Source: Flavimarina sp. Hel_I_48 (GTDB lineage Bacteria > Bacteroidota > Bacteroidia > Flavobacteriales > Flavobacteriaceae). Taken from it: DNA of 64,000 nt. The notes below the pieces were generated by a model that saw only the letters and a program-made list of their open reading frames with translations, did no database searches and was not told the DNA's origin. A program made the position numbers and the translations under genes. The stretch covers positions 692,001-756,000 of the forward strand of contig NZ_JPOL01000002.1 in the NCBI RefSeq assembly GCF_000733945.1, given 5' to 3'. This document shows, piece by piece, positions 34,869-43,362 of this stretch (the first letter of the stretch is position 1; every line of letters begins with the position of its first letter).

Positions 34869-35357
34869 TCAAAATTTATAACCTGCCCGCAGTTGAAATA
34901 AACTTTTGCTTTGCGGCATGGCATCAAAAACAGGTTTCATTTTTAAAGGGGGAATTTCTTTTGAATATTTAAATTCCATAAAAGCGTCCTTTTTAAAATC
35001 ATACCGCACGCCAATGGGAATGGAACCGCTAAATGTATCACTGCCAAAACGATTGCCCAGTAAAAGGTCATCCTGATCCAGTAGCCAGTTGAGTTGACCG
35101 CCCGTATAAAACGTCCACTTATCCTTCGTAAATGTTGCAAAAACAGGGAACTCATAAAAATGGAGCATACTGGTAGTATTGGCCACGGGACCAAAAACCA
35201 GCGAAGAACGTTTAGAAATCCCAATCTCTGCAAGATTACTACCAAAATTTCCCAGCGTGCTGATTCCAGTAGAATCCCTAAAGGTCTCAGGAAATTCCTG
35301 AGCGCAGCAGCAGCCTATCATAAAATAACCGAAGGAAAAAAGTAACGTTTTTAGCAT
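34869..35357 (-). CDS. Secreted beta-barrel-like outer-membrane protein, hypothetical
   Basis: The 162-residue product from ATG 35357 has a signal peptide (MLKTLLFSFGYFMIGCCCAQ), possibly a lipoprotein given the Cys run. The frame is open to 35429, but the signal sets the start. The mature part has alternating polar/aromatic strands (YEFPVFATFTKDKWTFYTGG, SGSIPIGVRYDFKKDAFM) and ends FQLRAGYKF, an aromatic C-terminal strand expected of outer-membrane barrels. No family is recognised. It lies between rimO and the second amidase on the same strand, with 113-116-base gaps. Confidence 0.65.
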   Translation of the reverse strand: MLKTLLFSFGYFMIGCCCAQEFPETFRDSTGISTLGNFGSNLAEIGISKRSSLVFGPVANTTSMLHFYEFPVFATFTKDKWTFYTGGQLNWLLDQDDLLLGNRFGSDTFSGSIPIGVRYDFKKDAFMEFKYSKEIPPLKMKPVFDAMPQSKSLFQLRAGYKF

Positions 35358-35470
35358 AAGCTTGAACGTATTTATAGTAAGATCAATTCGTACTAAAGAC
35401 TTTAATCCCTTAAAAAAGTTGCAAATCAAAATGTTACAGACACTAAATTTCCTGAAAAATAGGATGCATA

Positions 35471-37123
35471 TTATTCATAATCAGCTGGTGCTTTTCTTTC
35501 TTTTGTCAACTGTTCATACGCGTAGCCCAACTGTAAAAGCACACCTTCATTCCCTGCGGGTGCAATAAACGTTAAACCCATGGGTTGATTTTCAGCATTG
35601 TACCCCATAGGAACGGTAAGCGCGGGATATTTAGCCACTGCGGCGTAACCCGCCATATAATTATTGATGGAAAGCACCGCATCAAGCGTATTGGGTTCAA
35701 GGGCCTGATCAAAGAACTGCCTACCACGAGTCTGCAGCGTATCTTTGATTTTACTGAATTCTTCTTCACTGGCCTCATCGTCAATAACGCCGTAAAAAAG
35801 TTTCTGGCCATACGGCATCATTCGGCTGGAATCGGTTTTATTGAAAGCGATGATTTCGTCAAGATCTTTTACCCTTAGATTTTCCCCACCATAATTGGCC
35901 ACATAATCTGGCAGGTCCCTTTTCATATCCAGATTTAACACACGCGTAAATTCCGGAAGGTCGAGATCTGGGCGGTCTAGCGCAATCAAAGTTGCGCCAG
36001 CATCTTTCAGGGAATTTATAGCCTGTTGGTAAAGCGTGTCCTGCTCCATATATTCAGAATAATAACCCAGACGTTTTGAACTCAAAAATGCCTTAAAATC
36101 CTTGATTTCTTCAATTTTAGCACTAAAACCGGTTGTTTTTGCATTCATTTTTGCGGAAGCAGGATCATTTGAATCAGTCCCCGAAAGCGCGTCGAGCATG
36201 ATTGCATTATCCACGACTGTTCGCGTCATGGGCCCGGGCGTGTCAAGCGTGCTTGATATGGGAACAATTCCACTACGGCTTAAAAGCCCTATGGTAGGTT
36301 TTAAACCCACTACGGAATTTGCGCTCGATGGCGAAAGGATGGAACCCGAAGTTTCGGTACCTACGGCCGCGACCGCAAAATTAGCCGCCATTGAAACGCC
36401 ACTACCCGAACTCGAACCGCCCGTATCGTGTATTTTGCGACCGTAAGGATTGAGCGTTTGACCGCCAACGGCAGAATAACCGCTAGGACAATCACCACAG
36501 AAAAAGTAGGCCCACTCACTTAAATTGGCCTTGCCTAAAATTAAAGCGCCATTTTCTTTTAAACGCTGGGCAATAAAGGAATCACCGGTACGGTTATCTT
36601 TGAAGGCCACAGCCCCGGCAGTGGTAGGCATTTCAGAAGTATTGATATTATCCTTTAAAAGAACCGGCATCCCAAAAATAGAGTAAATTTCGGGTGGTTT
36701 TGAGCCATTTTTGTCCAATTTTCGGGCTTCTTCCAGCACTTTAGGGTTGAGTGAAATGACAGAATTCAGGGAAAGGGAATTCTCGCGATCGTACTTTTTG
36801 ATTCGGTATAAATAGAAAAGAACCAACTGTTCATAGGTAAGTTGGTTATCATTTATCGCCATCTGGATTTCAGGAATGGTTTTCTCAAAAACCAGTTTTT
36901 TTATTCCTTTATAATCGACTTCGGAAAAATCTGAAAGTGCTTTATCAAAAGGCATCCAGAGGGAATCAACATCAATTTCTTTAGAATCGAGAACTTTATA
37001 TTCCCGCTCTTTAATGGCAGAAATAGTATCATTTTTATCTGATTTATCGCTGTTTTGAGAGGTTTTTGAGTCCTTACAGGCAGAAAGTGAAAGTATAAAT
37101 AAGAGGAGTAAAGCTTTTTTCAT
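35471..37123 (-). CDS. Amidase-signature family lipoprotein (second copy)
   Basis: The 550-residue product from ATG 37123 has a lipobox (LSLSAC) and a Ser/Asp/Lys-rich spacer. The frame is open to 37243, but the signal peptide sets the start. The triad is readable: Lys in VLLKDNINTSEM, Ser in GGSSSGSGVSMAANFAVAAV, and nucleophile Ser in GTETSGSILSPSS. It is closer to the classical GatA/Pam-type pattern (TETSGSI) than the amidase at 21675-23246 (TDTGNSI), so these are diverged paralogues rather than a recent duplication. The envelope location follows from the lipobox. The substrate is unknown. Confidence 0.9.
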   Translation of the reverse strand: MKKALLLLFILSLSACKDSKTSQNSDKSDKNDTISAIKEREYKVLDSKEIDVDSLWMPFDKALSDFSEVDYKGIKKLVFEKTIPEIQMAINDNQLTYEQLVLFYLYRIKKYDRENSLSLNSVISLNPKVLEEARKLDKNGSKPPEIYSIFGMPVLLKDNINTSEMPTTAGAVAFKDNRTGDSFIAQRLKENGALILGKANLSEWAYFFCGDCPSGYSAVGGQTLNPYGRKIHDTGGSSSGSGVSMAANFAVAAVGTETSGSILSPSSANSVVGLKPTIGLLSRSGIVPISSTLDTPGPMTRTVVDNAIMLDALSGTDSNDPASAKMNAKTTGFSAKIEEIKDFKAFLSSKRLGYYSEYMEQDTLYQQAINSLKDAGATLIALDRPDLDLPEFTRVLNLDMKRDLPDYVANYGGENLRVKDLDEIIAFNKTDSSRMMPYGQKLFYGVIDDEASEEEFSKIKDTLQTRGRQFFDQALEPNTLDAVLSINNYMAGYAAVAKYPALTVPMGYNAENQPMGLTFIAPAGNEGVLLQLGYAYEQLTKERKAPADYE

Positions 37124-37353
37124 AGATAAAAGTCCGTTGTGTGAGACTTCTAAAATACGAAAGAACTGCAAATGGAAAACCTTACCAACACAATTTATCC
37201 AGTGATTTTGAAGTTTATTGGACAAAAAGACAATACAGGGCAAAATCGGTTTAAAGATTATCCCGTAAACGCCATTTATTCTTTAAAATATAGATAGAAC
37301 TTGATCTATCCTGTTTTATGGATTATAAAAAAACCTTCGATCTAAAAACGGAT
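37124..37353. other. Intergenic region with no recognised gene
   Basis: AT-rich spacer upstream of the second amidase. A short inverted repeat (ATAGATAGAACTTGATCTAT, 37290-37309) is the only structure seen. Together with the element at 37354-37463 it makes up the 438-base gap before ftsY. Confidence 0.4.
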
Positions 37354-37463
37354 TTTGCGTTAGGGATTGAAGTGACTTTGCCAAACCTACCGGGAGGAAG
37401 CCTTTTTGTGAGAAACTCACAAAAAGATTGCAGCGTAAAGCCCTACCCATAGGGAAACGCCCA
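37354..37463 (+). ncRNA. Candidate structured RNA / repeat element, copy 1
   Basis: The element starts TTTGCGTTAGGGATTGAAGT. It has a perfect 11-bp hairpin CTTTTTGTGAG/CTCACAAAAAG (37402-37426, loop AAA), then GATTGCAGCGTAAAGCCCTA, and ends CCCATAGGGAAACGCCC. A related copy lies inverted at 52072-52159 with the same order of blocks. The hairpin arms and the GTTAGGG/CCCTAC pairing suggest a folded RNA. It may belong to one of the intergenic RNA motifs described in Flavobacteriia (for example Flavo-1), but I could not verify this. Confidence 0.5.
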
Positions 37464-37561
37464 AAAAAGAATAAGAGAATTAAAATTGGTTTGAGATTCA
37501 ACTAAATTAGAATATTTCTGACACCACTTATTTATATCAATGGTTTCTGGATATTCAAAAA

Positions 37562-38512
37562 TTACTTAAAAAACGAGTCCACGAACTCATACTTATTAAA
37601 AACCTGAAGATCTTCAATCCCTTCACCTACTCCAATATATTTCACGGGTATCTGAAACTGGTCGCTAATCCCTATAACCACACCGCCTTTTGCCGTACCG
37701 TCAAGTTTTGTTACTGCCAGGGAAGTTACTTCGGTGGCCGCTGTGAACTGCTTGGCCTGCTCAAAAGCATTCTGGCCAGTTGATCCATCCAGGACTAATA
37801 AAACCTCATCTGGAGCGCTATCTATTACCTTTAGCATTACCCTTTTGATCTTGGTGAGCTCGTTCATTAAATTGACTTTGTTGTGCAAGCGGCCTGCAGT
37901 ATCCAGTATGACCACATCAGCATCCATTTTTACGGCACTACTAACGGTGTCAAAGGCCACAGATGCAGGATCGCTGCCCATTTTTTGTTTAATGATAGGA
38001 ACATCCACGCGATCAGCCCATATTTGTAATTGGTCAATAGCCGCTGCCCTAAATGTATCGCCGGCACCTAAAACAACCTTTAAACCTTTCTTTTTAAACT
38101 GGTAGGCTAATTTCCCTATCGTAGTGGTTTTACCCACACCATTTACACCCACGACCATAATGACGTAGGGCTTTTTAGCGGGCACGCTAAAGTCAGTGGC
38201 ATTGCCACTATTTGTCTCGCTCATTAAAGCGGCAATCTCTTCCCTCAGAATTTCGTTAAGCTCTGCCGTACCCAGATATTTGTCACGAGCAACACGTTCT
38301 TCAATACGGTTGATTATTTTAATGGTCGTTGTAACGCCCACATCGCTAGAGACGAGCACTCCTTCAAGATCATCGAGGACTTCATCGTCTACCTTTGATT
38401 TTCCGGCAACGGCCTTACCAAGTTTTGACAGGAAGTTGGCATTCGTTTTTTCCAGTCCTTTGTCTAGGGTTTCCTTTTTATCTTTTGAAAAGATTTTCTT
38501 TAGAAAGCTCAT
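37562..38512 (-). CDS. ftsY: Signal recognition particle receptor
   Basis: The 316-residue GTPase docks the SRP-ribosome complex at the inner membrane. A short charged N-terminus (SFLKKIFSKDKKETLDKG) leads to the NG domain: G1 GVNGVGKTTTIGKLA (about 113-127), the insertion-box region GDTFRAAAIDQLQIWADRV, G3 DTAGRLHNKVNLMNEL, G4 TKLDGTAKGGVVIGI and closing PVKYIGVGEGIEDLQVF. The long acidic A domain of E. coli FtsY is absent, as usual in Bacteroidota. A TATATTTG -7 element at 38543-38550 gives it its own promoter, although it lies downstream of the ribosomal protein genes. Confidence 0.97.
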   Translation of the reverse strand: MSFLKKIFSKDKKETLDKGLEKTNANFLSKLGKAVAGKSKVDDEVLDDLEGVLVSSDVGVTTTIKIINRIEERVARDKYLGTAELNEILREEIAALMSETNSGNATDFSVPAKKPYVIMVVGVNGVGKTTTIGKLAYQFKKKGLKVVLGAGDTFRAAAIDQLQIWADRVDVPIIKQKMGSDPASVAFDTVSSAVKMDADVVILDTAGRLHNKVNLMNELTKIKRVMLKVIDSAPDEVLLVLDGSTGQNAFEQAKQFTAATEVTSLAVTKLDGTAKGGVVIGISDQFQIPVKYIGVGEGIEDLQVFNKYEFVDSFFK

Positions 38513-38590
38513 GGATTTTTAATATTCAGAGGGTTAGTTACACAAATATAACACCTTTTATAAACCTTTTAGGGCTTGACTTAAAATAGA

Positions 38591-38619
38591 AAAGCCATTA
38601 CGAATTACGTAACGGCTTT
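38591..38619 (-). terminator. Probable terminator after the DUF4295 gene
   Basis: The stem AAAGCCATTACG (38591-38602) pairs with CGTAACGGCTTT (38608-38619). The one mismatch on the plus strand is a G-U pair in minus-strand RNA. It would end the rpmB-rpmG-DUF4295 transcript ahead of ftsY. Confidence 0.65.
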
Positions 38620-38641
38620 CAATATTGTAAAAAACGAAATT

Positions 38642-38791
38642 TTATTTTTTCAAAAAGTCGTTTACCATTTCTGGAGCCATAACGGACTCAACAAAAGTGT
38701 AAGCGCCTGTTTTTGGTGACCGAACCATTTTGATGGCTTTGGTCAAACGCTTTGAACCTGTCTGTAACGATGCAACTGATTTCTTTGCCAT
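38642..38791 (-). CDS. DUF4295 protein
   Basis: The minus strand from 38791 encodes 49 residues: MAKKSVASLQTGSKRLTKAI, KMVRSPKTGAYTFVESVMAP, EMVNDFLKK. It is basic at the N-terminus and matches DUF4295, a tiny Bacteroidota-specific protein always found beside rpmB and rpmG. This context suggests a ribosome-associated role, but the function has not been established. It follows rpmG by 36 bases. Confidence 0.93.
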   Translation of the reverse strand: MAKKSVASLQTGSKRLTKAIKMVRSPKTGAYTFVESVMAPEMVNDFLKK

Positions 38792-38827
38792 AATATTTTA
38801 TTTTTTATCTCCGCTGGAGCGGAAATA

Positions 38828-39010
38828 TTATTTAATTTCTTTATGAACAGTCATTTTGTTAAGTATGGGATTGAATTTTTTCAATTCCATACGGTCTGGA
38901 GAGTTCTTTTTATTCTTAGTGGTAACATAACGTGAAATACCAGGTTTTCCAGTAGCCTTGTGCTCTGTACATTCTAATATCACCTGTACCCTATTGCCTT
39001 TTTTTGCCAT
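38828..39010 (-). CDS. rpmG: 50S ribosomal protein L33
   Basis: The 60-residue protein begins [20 protein letters not shown] and continues [11 protein letters not shown] and [18 protein letters not shown], a clear bacterial L33 of the large subunit. Only one cysteine (Cys14) is present, so this is the zinc-free type. It lies 19 bases after rpmB and 36 bases before the DUF4295 gene in one operon. Confidence 0.98.
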   Translation of the reverse strand: MAKKGNRVQVILECTEHKATGKPGISRYVTTKNKKNSPDRMELKKFNPILNKMTVHKEIK

Positions 39011-39029
39011 GGTAGTGCGTTTTTATCTA

Positions 39030-39269
39030 TTATTTTTTAAGGAAGCCCTTTGTTCTAGCCTCTTTAAGAACAGCAGCAATACCGTTCTTGTTGATGTTTT
39101 TAAGAGCCGAAGTAGAAATCTTAAGGGTCAACCACTTACCTTCTTCTGGAATATAAAAACGTTTTTTGATTAGATTGGCGTCGAATTTACGTTTTGTCTT
39201 ATTCATCGAGTGGGAAACATTGTTTCCTACCATCGCTTTTTTGCCCGTAAGCTCACAAACTCTTGACAT
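39030..39269 (-). CDS. rpmB: 50S ribosomal protein L28
   Basis: The 79-residue protein has the L28 hallmark blocks: CELTGKKAMVGNNVSHSMNK and TKRKFDANLIKKRFYIPEEG, then LKISTSALKNINKNG. It is part of the large ribosomal subunit. It heads the rpmB-rpmG-DUF4295 operon and has a canonical promoter (TTG at 39336-39338, 20 bases, TAAGTTTG at 39308-39315 on the minus strand), with a leader of about 35 bases. Confidence 0.98.
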   Translation of the reverse strand: MSRVCELTGKKAMVGNNVSHSMNKTKRKFDANLIKKRFYIPEEGKWLTLKISTSALKNINKNGIAAVLKEARTKGFLKK

Positions 39270-39307
39270 GATTCTAAATTTTGTATTAGGTAATTAAAAA
39301 CAGGCTG

Positions 39308-39338
39308 CAAACTTACACAACTTTCTTGCAGTGCGCAA
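39308..39338 (-). promoter_or_regulatory. rpmB operon promoter (TTG-N20-TAAGTTTG)
   Basis: On the minus strand, TTG (39336-39338) precedes TAAGTTTG (39308-39315) by 20 bases, matching the Bacteroidota consensus. The predicted transcription start is near 39303. Confidence 0.75.
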
Positions 39339-39346
39339 GTGTATCT

Positions 39347-40606
39347 TTATTTTTTTAGTAATTCTTTTTGTAACAGTTCCATAGCTTTGTTCACCGTCTT
39401 GGTAATTACCCGTTCCCGGTGATTCCCCATCATGAATTTTTGGGAAAATACCCCGTCTGGAGTTGCAAAACCTATAAAAACGGTACCTACTTCCACATCG
39501 GCATCCCCTTTGGTAGGGCCTGCGTTGCCTGTAGTGGACAGGGCATAATCTGTTTTATAAATTGCTTTTGCCTGCCGTGCCATGGCCTCGGCAACTTCAG
39601 CACTTACAACAGAATGTTTATTAATCAAAGCGGGATCTAAACCCAGGACTTCTATTTTGGATTGTGTTGCGTAGGTGACCATCCCTCCTTTGAAAAAAGC
39701 TGACGAACCAGGAATTGCCGTTAATGTACTTGCGATTTGGCCGCCTGTACAACTTTCGGCAAGGGAAAGGGTGCTTTTCTCGTTCTTGAGCATAGTACCC
39801 ACTACAAACTCAAGCGATTGCCCGTCTTCATAGCCTACGATAATATCCCCTATCAGATCCTTTAGTTGTTCGATTTGGGTTTCAAGCGCACGTTCCAGAA
39901 TTTCCAGATCGTTGCCTTTAGTTGATAGGCGCAAACGTACTTTCCCCAGGGAAGGAAGATAAGCCAACTTGATAGTTACAGGAAGTTGATTTTCCCATTC
40001 CTCAATGGTCGCAGCAATTTCGCTTTCCCCCATGCCATACGTCTGTAGCGTTTTGTGCAGGATAAATGGCCTTTTAAAGCGTTTTTGCAACCGCGGAAGT
40101 ACTTCATCTGTGATCAGCGCTTTCATCTCATAAGGCACACCGGGCATCGCGATAAAGACGGTACCGTCCTGTTCCATCCACATGCCGGGGGCTGTACCAT
40201 AGGCATTATTCAAAACCGTGGCTTTACTGGGAACAAGGGCCTGCGTTTTGTTAGACGGAAGCATGGGACGTTTTACATGGTTCTTAAACAGGTTCTCCAC
40301 ATGTTTAAGAACTGCAGCATTTTCTACTAAATGATCGTCAAAAAATGTGCAAAACGTTTGTTTTGTAACGTCGTCCTTTGTGGGCCCCAGTCCACCGGTA
40401 ATAAGTACAACTTCGGCATGTTCTTTAGCAAATGCTAATGCATTTACGATTTGCTCCTGAGTATCTGAAATGGAAGTAATTTGGGTAACGCCTATACCAA
40501 TCTTATCCAACGCACTGGCTATAAAAGAAGAATTCGTATCTATGATCTGACCTATTAAGATCTCGTCTCCAATAGCGATTATATGGGCGCGCACTACATT
40601 TTCCAA
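39347..40606 (-). CDS. cinA: CinA family protein (nicotinamide-nucleotide amidohydrolase/ADP-ribose pyrophosphatase)
   Basis: The 419-residue protein has an N-terminal MoaB/COG1058 domain (AHIIAIGDEILIGQIIDTNS, EVVLITGGLGPTKDDVTKQT, AMPGVPYEMKALI). A C-terminal CinA amidohydrolase domain follows (LSLAESCTGGQIASTLTAIP, FFKGGMVTYATQSKIEVLG, LSTTGNAGPTKGDADVEVGT). The full-length fusion salvages pyridine nucleotides by deamidating NMN. GNAGPTKG replaces the more common GIAGPxGG, a minor variation. Its start overlaps the Hpt gene stop by 13 bases, which implies translational coupling. Confidence 0.95.
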   Translation of the reverse strand: MENVVRAHIIAIGDEILIGQIIDTNSSFIASALDKIGIGVTQITSISDTQEQIVNALAFAKEHAEVVLITGGLGPTKDDVTKQTFCTFFDDHLVENAAVLKHVENLFKNHVKRPMLPSNKTQALVPSKATVLNNAYGTAPGMWMEQDGTVFIAMPGVPYEMKALITDEVLPRLQKRFKRPFILHKTLQTYGMGESEIAATIEEWENQLPVTIKLAYLPSLGKVRLRLSTKGNDLEILERALETQIEQLKDLIGDIIVGYEDGQSLEFVVGTMLKNEKSTLSLAESCTGGQIASTLTAIPGSSAFFKGGMVTYATQSKIEVLGLDPALINKHSVVSAEVAEAMARQAKAIYKTDYALSTTGNAGPTKGDADVEVGTVFIGFATPDGVFSQKFMMGNHRERVITKTVNKAMELLQKELLKK

Positions 40607-40935
40607 TCCCTCTTCATTTCTGTGATTGCATCGTTGACCATAGTGGTTATGGTTTGTAACTGCGACTGTATGGCAGAGGTGGGCTTTTTGCTTTCAGACC
40701 AGCGCTCCATGGCCGAAATCTCGCGTATGAGATCTATCCCGAACATTTCCAGGTTTGGCTTCATTTTATGGGCAAATTGATATGCCATCTTGTGATTGTC
40801 GTTCTCAATCGCCATTTGCATACTTGCCAGATCTGGTGGGATTTCTTCCAGGAAAGCGGCTACTACCGTTTTCATAAATTCCTTGTCTCCTCCAGACATG
40901 TCTTCTAACGCATAAAGGTCGTAATGGGTTGGCAT
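40594..40935 (-). CDS. Histidine phosphotransfer (Hpt) domain protein
   Basis: The 113-residue protein is a stand-alone Hpt helical bundle. The phosphoacceptor is His56 in QFAHKMKPNLEMFG, within the usual AHxxKxxxxxxG-type pattern. FLEEIPPDLASMQMAIENDN is the preceding helix pair. It would relay phosphate between a hybrid histidine kinase and a response regulator, but no such gene lies nearby. It is sandwiched between an FAH-family gene (2-base gap) and cinA (13-base overlap), so it may be co-expressed with metabolic genes by chance of position. Confidence 0.88.
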   Translation of the reverse strand: MPTHYDLYALEDMSGGDKEFMKTVVAAFLEEIPPDLASMQMAIENDNHKMAYQFAHKMKPNLEMFGIDLIREISAMERWSESKKPTSAIQSQLQTITTMVNDAITEMKRDWKM

Positions 40936-40937
40936 GA

Positions 40938-41549
40938 TTATTTAATATTTATGGCAAACATGGGCTTGCCGGACAAAAATCCTGTTAGTTTATCATCTAT
41001 GGCTACGGGGCCTACACCCTTTGGGGTTCCCGTAAAAAGGACATCACCTATTTTTAAGGTCATGTATTTAGAAACATGGGCAATAAGATTATCTACAGTG
41101 TAGATCATATCTGCCGTATTGCCAGACTGAACAGTGGCATCATTTTTCTTTAGGCTGAAATCAAGATTTTCCAGACTGTTCAATTCCTTTTTAGGGATCC
41201 ATTTGCCTATCACCGCGCTCCCATCAAAGGCTTTTGCTTTTTCCCAGGGGTGTCCTTTTGCTTTGCATTCCCGCTGCAGGTCCCTGGCCGTAAAATCAAT
41301 ACCCAGGCCTATTTCTTCATAATAGGTATGCGCAAATTCTGGTTGAATGTATTTTCCCAGTTTTTTTATCTTAACGAGCACTTCCACTTCATATTCAACT
41401 TCCTTACTGAACTCTGGAATCACAAACGGCTGCTGACTCAGCAATATTGCTGAATCTGGCTTAAGAAAAAACATGGGCTCGGTAGTGGGAGCACTGTTTA
41501 GTTCTTTAACGTGGTCCTGATAATTTTGACCTATACAAATAATTTTCAA
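40938..41549 (-). CDS. Fumarylacetoacetate hydrolase (FAH) family protein
   Basis: The 203-residue protein is a single FAH domain: MKIICIGQNYQDHVKELNSA, EVEYEVEVLVKIKKLGKYI (metal-binding E-x-E), GIDFTARDLQRECKAKGHPW and VLFTGTPKGVGPVAIDD. Members cleave or decarboxylate acylpyruvate-type substrates with a divalent metal in the cytosol. The short length fits acylpyruvase/oxaloacetate-decarboxylase-like enzymes (YcgM/FAHD1). The exact substrate is not fixed. It lies 42 bases after the exonuclease gene and 2 bases before the Hpt gene. Confidence 0.9.
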   Translation of the reverse strand: MKIICIGQNYQDHVKELNSAPTTEPMFFLKPDSAILLSQQPFVIPEFSKEVEYEVEVLVKIKKLGKYIQPEFAHTYYEEIGLGIDFTARDLQRECKAKGHPWEKAKAFDGSAVIGKWIPKKELNSLENLDFSLKKNDATVQSGNTADMIYTVDNLIAHVSKYMTLKIGDVLFTGTPKGVGPVAIDDKLTGFLSGKPMFAINIK

Positions 41550-41591
41550 TGAAGAATCTTTATAATTATAGTAATGATAAAAAATTATATG

Positions 41592-42365
41592 CTAAATCTT
41601 GGTATTTAACTTCCTCAACTTGATTGCAGTAAGTACTTTTTTAGTGTATAATGGAAAATCTGCATTCTGTATCCACCCAAAATAGCCGGGCTCCTGATCC
41701 AGCACATCATCTACTTTTTTCCCCCTGTGTTTACCAAAGGAAAAAACCTCTTCATCATCTTTGTTATAAGCAATAAAACCGGCAAAATCAGCCAGTTTTT
41801 TCCGGGCACTAAAGTCGGCCAAGCTTTTCATGTTGTTTTCAAGATCCTCGTAACGGTCAAGCTGTGCCTTGAGCACCTCATAGGTGGCGATAGTATCTGC
41901 TTCCGCGCTATGGGCATCCGTAAGTTCCTGCTGGCAATAAAATTTAAGCGCGGCAGCGAGGGTACGCTGTTCCATTTTATGAAAAATAGTCTGCACATCT
42001 ACCGCATGGCGGTTTTTCATATCAAAATCAACATCTGCCCGCAACATTTCTTCAGCAAGTAAAGGAATATCAAAACGGTTTGAATTGTAGCCGGCCAGAT
42101 CAGAATCTTTGATCAAATTGTAAATTTCTGTTGCCAACTCCTTAAATTTTGGCTTATCTGCAACGTCTTCATCCTTTATACCGTGCACTGCGGTTGTTTC
42201 TGCAGGGATGGGAACGGTAGGATTGACAAGCCAGGTAAATTTTTCTTCTTTGCCCCCGGGGTGAACCTTTAAAACTGAAATCTCAACAATTCGATCGTTG
42301 GCTACATTTGTCCCTGTGGTTTCCAAGTCAAAAAAACAAATGGGTCTAGATAGGTTAAGCTGCAT
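41592..42365 (-). CDS. DnaQ-like 3'-5' exonuclease
   Basis: The 257-residue protein has the DEDDh exonuclease motifs. ExoI is FFDLETTGTN (Asp, Glu), ExoII is in AGYNSNRFDIPLLAEEML (Asp), and ExoIII is in DAHSAEADTIATYEVL (His, Asp). FTWLVNPTVPIPAETTAVHG is a typical DnaQ-fold stretch. It lacks a polymerase-binding motif and is not clearly the epsilon subunit; a proofreading or general DNA/RNA repair exonuclease is likely. The C-terminal part (EEVFSFGKHRGKKVDDVLDQ) resembles a short domain seen in Bacteroidota exonucleases of this type. A TACTTTTG -7 element lies upstream at 42386-42393. Confidence 0.9.
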   Translation of the reverse strand: MQLNLSRPICFFDLETTGTNVANDRIVEISVLKVHPGGKEEKFTWLVNPTVPIPAETTAVHGIKDEDVADKPKFKELATEIYNLIKDSDLAGYNSNRFDIPLLAEEMLRADVDFDMKNRHAVDVQTIFHKMEQRTLAAALKFYCQQELTDAHSAEADTIATYEVLKAQLDRYEDLENNMKSLADFSARKKLADFAGFIAYNKDDEEVFSFGKHRGKKVDDVLDQEPGYFGWIQNADFPLYTKKVLTAIKLRKLNTKI

Positions 42366-42596
42366 ATTTTTTTCGATTTACGACACAAAAGTAGCGTATC
42401 TGTATCAAAAAAACATAATGTCTTAATATTGTTTCGTCAATTTAAAATATCCAATTCTAGTAAAAATCATATCTGATTGTTTTAAAAAATAAAACACTGT
42501 AAACCGAATTCTCCATAAAAGTCTATATTTTGAACTAATTATACCTTTCGAGGTTCTTGACATCTAATTTAAAAATAACACTGAAATAGTATTGCG

Positions 42597-43271
42597 TTGA
42601 ACACCCTTTTTCATCACACACATCCCTACCCTCCCTTTAACCTTGAAGGCGCAACGAAGCTCATTGTGGGTACGTTGCCACCACCTCGCTTTACGACGAA
42701 AGACCTCAAACCCGGCGATGTAGATTTTAGCTATGGAAGCATAGATGGGCAGCTATGGCTCATTTTAAATCGCCTTTTTAATCTTGATCTTTTATTTGAA
42801 AACTCGAAGGAAGCCATTGCGCAACGTCATAACTTCTTAAAAAATCGTAACATAGGCATCTGTGACGTTGTAGCTTCTGCAAAACGGGCAAAAATAGATG
42901 CTTCAGATCTTGGCATGACAGATGTTGAATTACGTGATCTCATCTATATTTTAAAAAAATATCCCAATATCAAAACATTGCTGTTTACCGGCGGAAACAG
43001 TAAAAACGGACCAGAATATTTTTTCCGGCGTTTAGCAAGAACCTATAGCATCAAGTTGAAACCTGTTTCATCTGAAGTTCCACGTATTCATCAGTTTGAA
43101 CTGCCTTTAGAAAAAGGGGTCAGGACGATCAGAACCGTATCGCTTACTGCACCTTCGGGATCAGCAAACCGTGCGGTAGGAAGTAATATGCTTTACAAAA
43201 AGAAAAAGGCAGAAAACGCTTCTTATACCACCATAGACTTTAGGATGGAGCAATATAAACCGTTCTTTTAA
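42597..43271 (+). CDS. Uracil-DNA glycosylase superfamily protein
   Basis: The 224-residue product uses a TTG start at 42597; no ATG lies before the conserved part. Superfamily blocks are LIVGTLPPPRF, the first active-site strand-loop, then IGICDVVASAKRAKIDASD, TLLFTGGNSKNGPEYFFRR and a C-terminal SLTAPSGSANRAVGSN, which corresponds to motif 2 (SPS..N) of UDG enzymes. It probably excises damaged or mismatched bases from DNA. The usual catalytic GxDP of UNG is replaced here by GTLPPP, so uracil specificity is not certain. It is monocistronic and divergent from the exonuclease gene. Confidence 0.72.
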   Translation: MNTLFHHTHPYPPFNLEGATKLIVGTLPPPRFTTKDLKPGDVDFSYGSIDGQLWLILNRLFNLDLLFENSKEAIAQRHNFLKNRNIGICDVVASAKRAKIDASDLGMTDVELRDLIYILKKYPNIKTLLFTGGNSKNGPEYFFRRLARTYSIKLKPVSSEVPRIHQFELPLEKGVRTIRTVSLTAPSGSANRAVGSNMLYKKKKAENASYTTIDFRMEQYKPFF

Positions 43272-43362
43272 GCCTAAAATCGGTCTCTTTTACTGCATTT
43301 TCGGTCTTTAAATGCCTGCGGAATATCCTATTTTTGGGAATCCACTTCTAATTGTTCTGTTT

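Noticed and set aside
37316..37501. Minus-strand open frame of 61 residues with a hydrophobic start
   Set aside because: It is the reverse strand of the candidate structured RNA element; the sequence recurs inverted at 52.1 kb as non-coding repeat.
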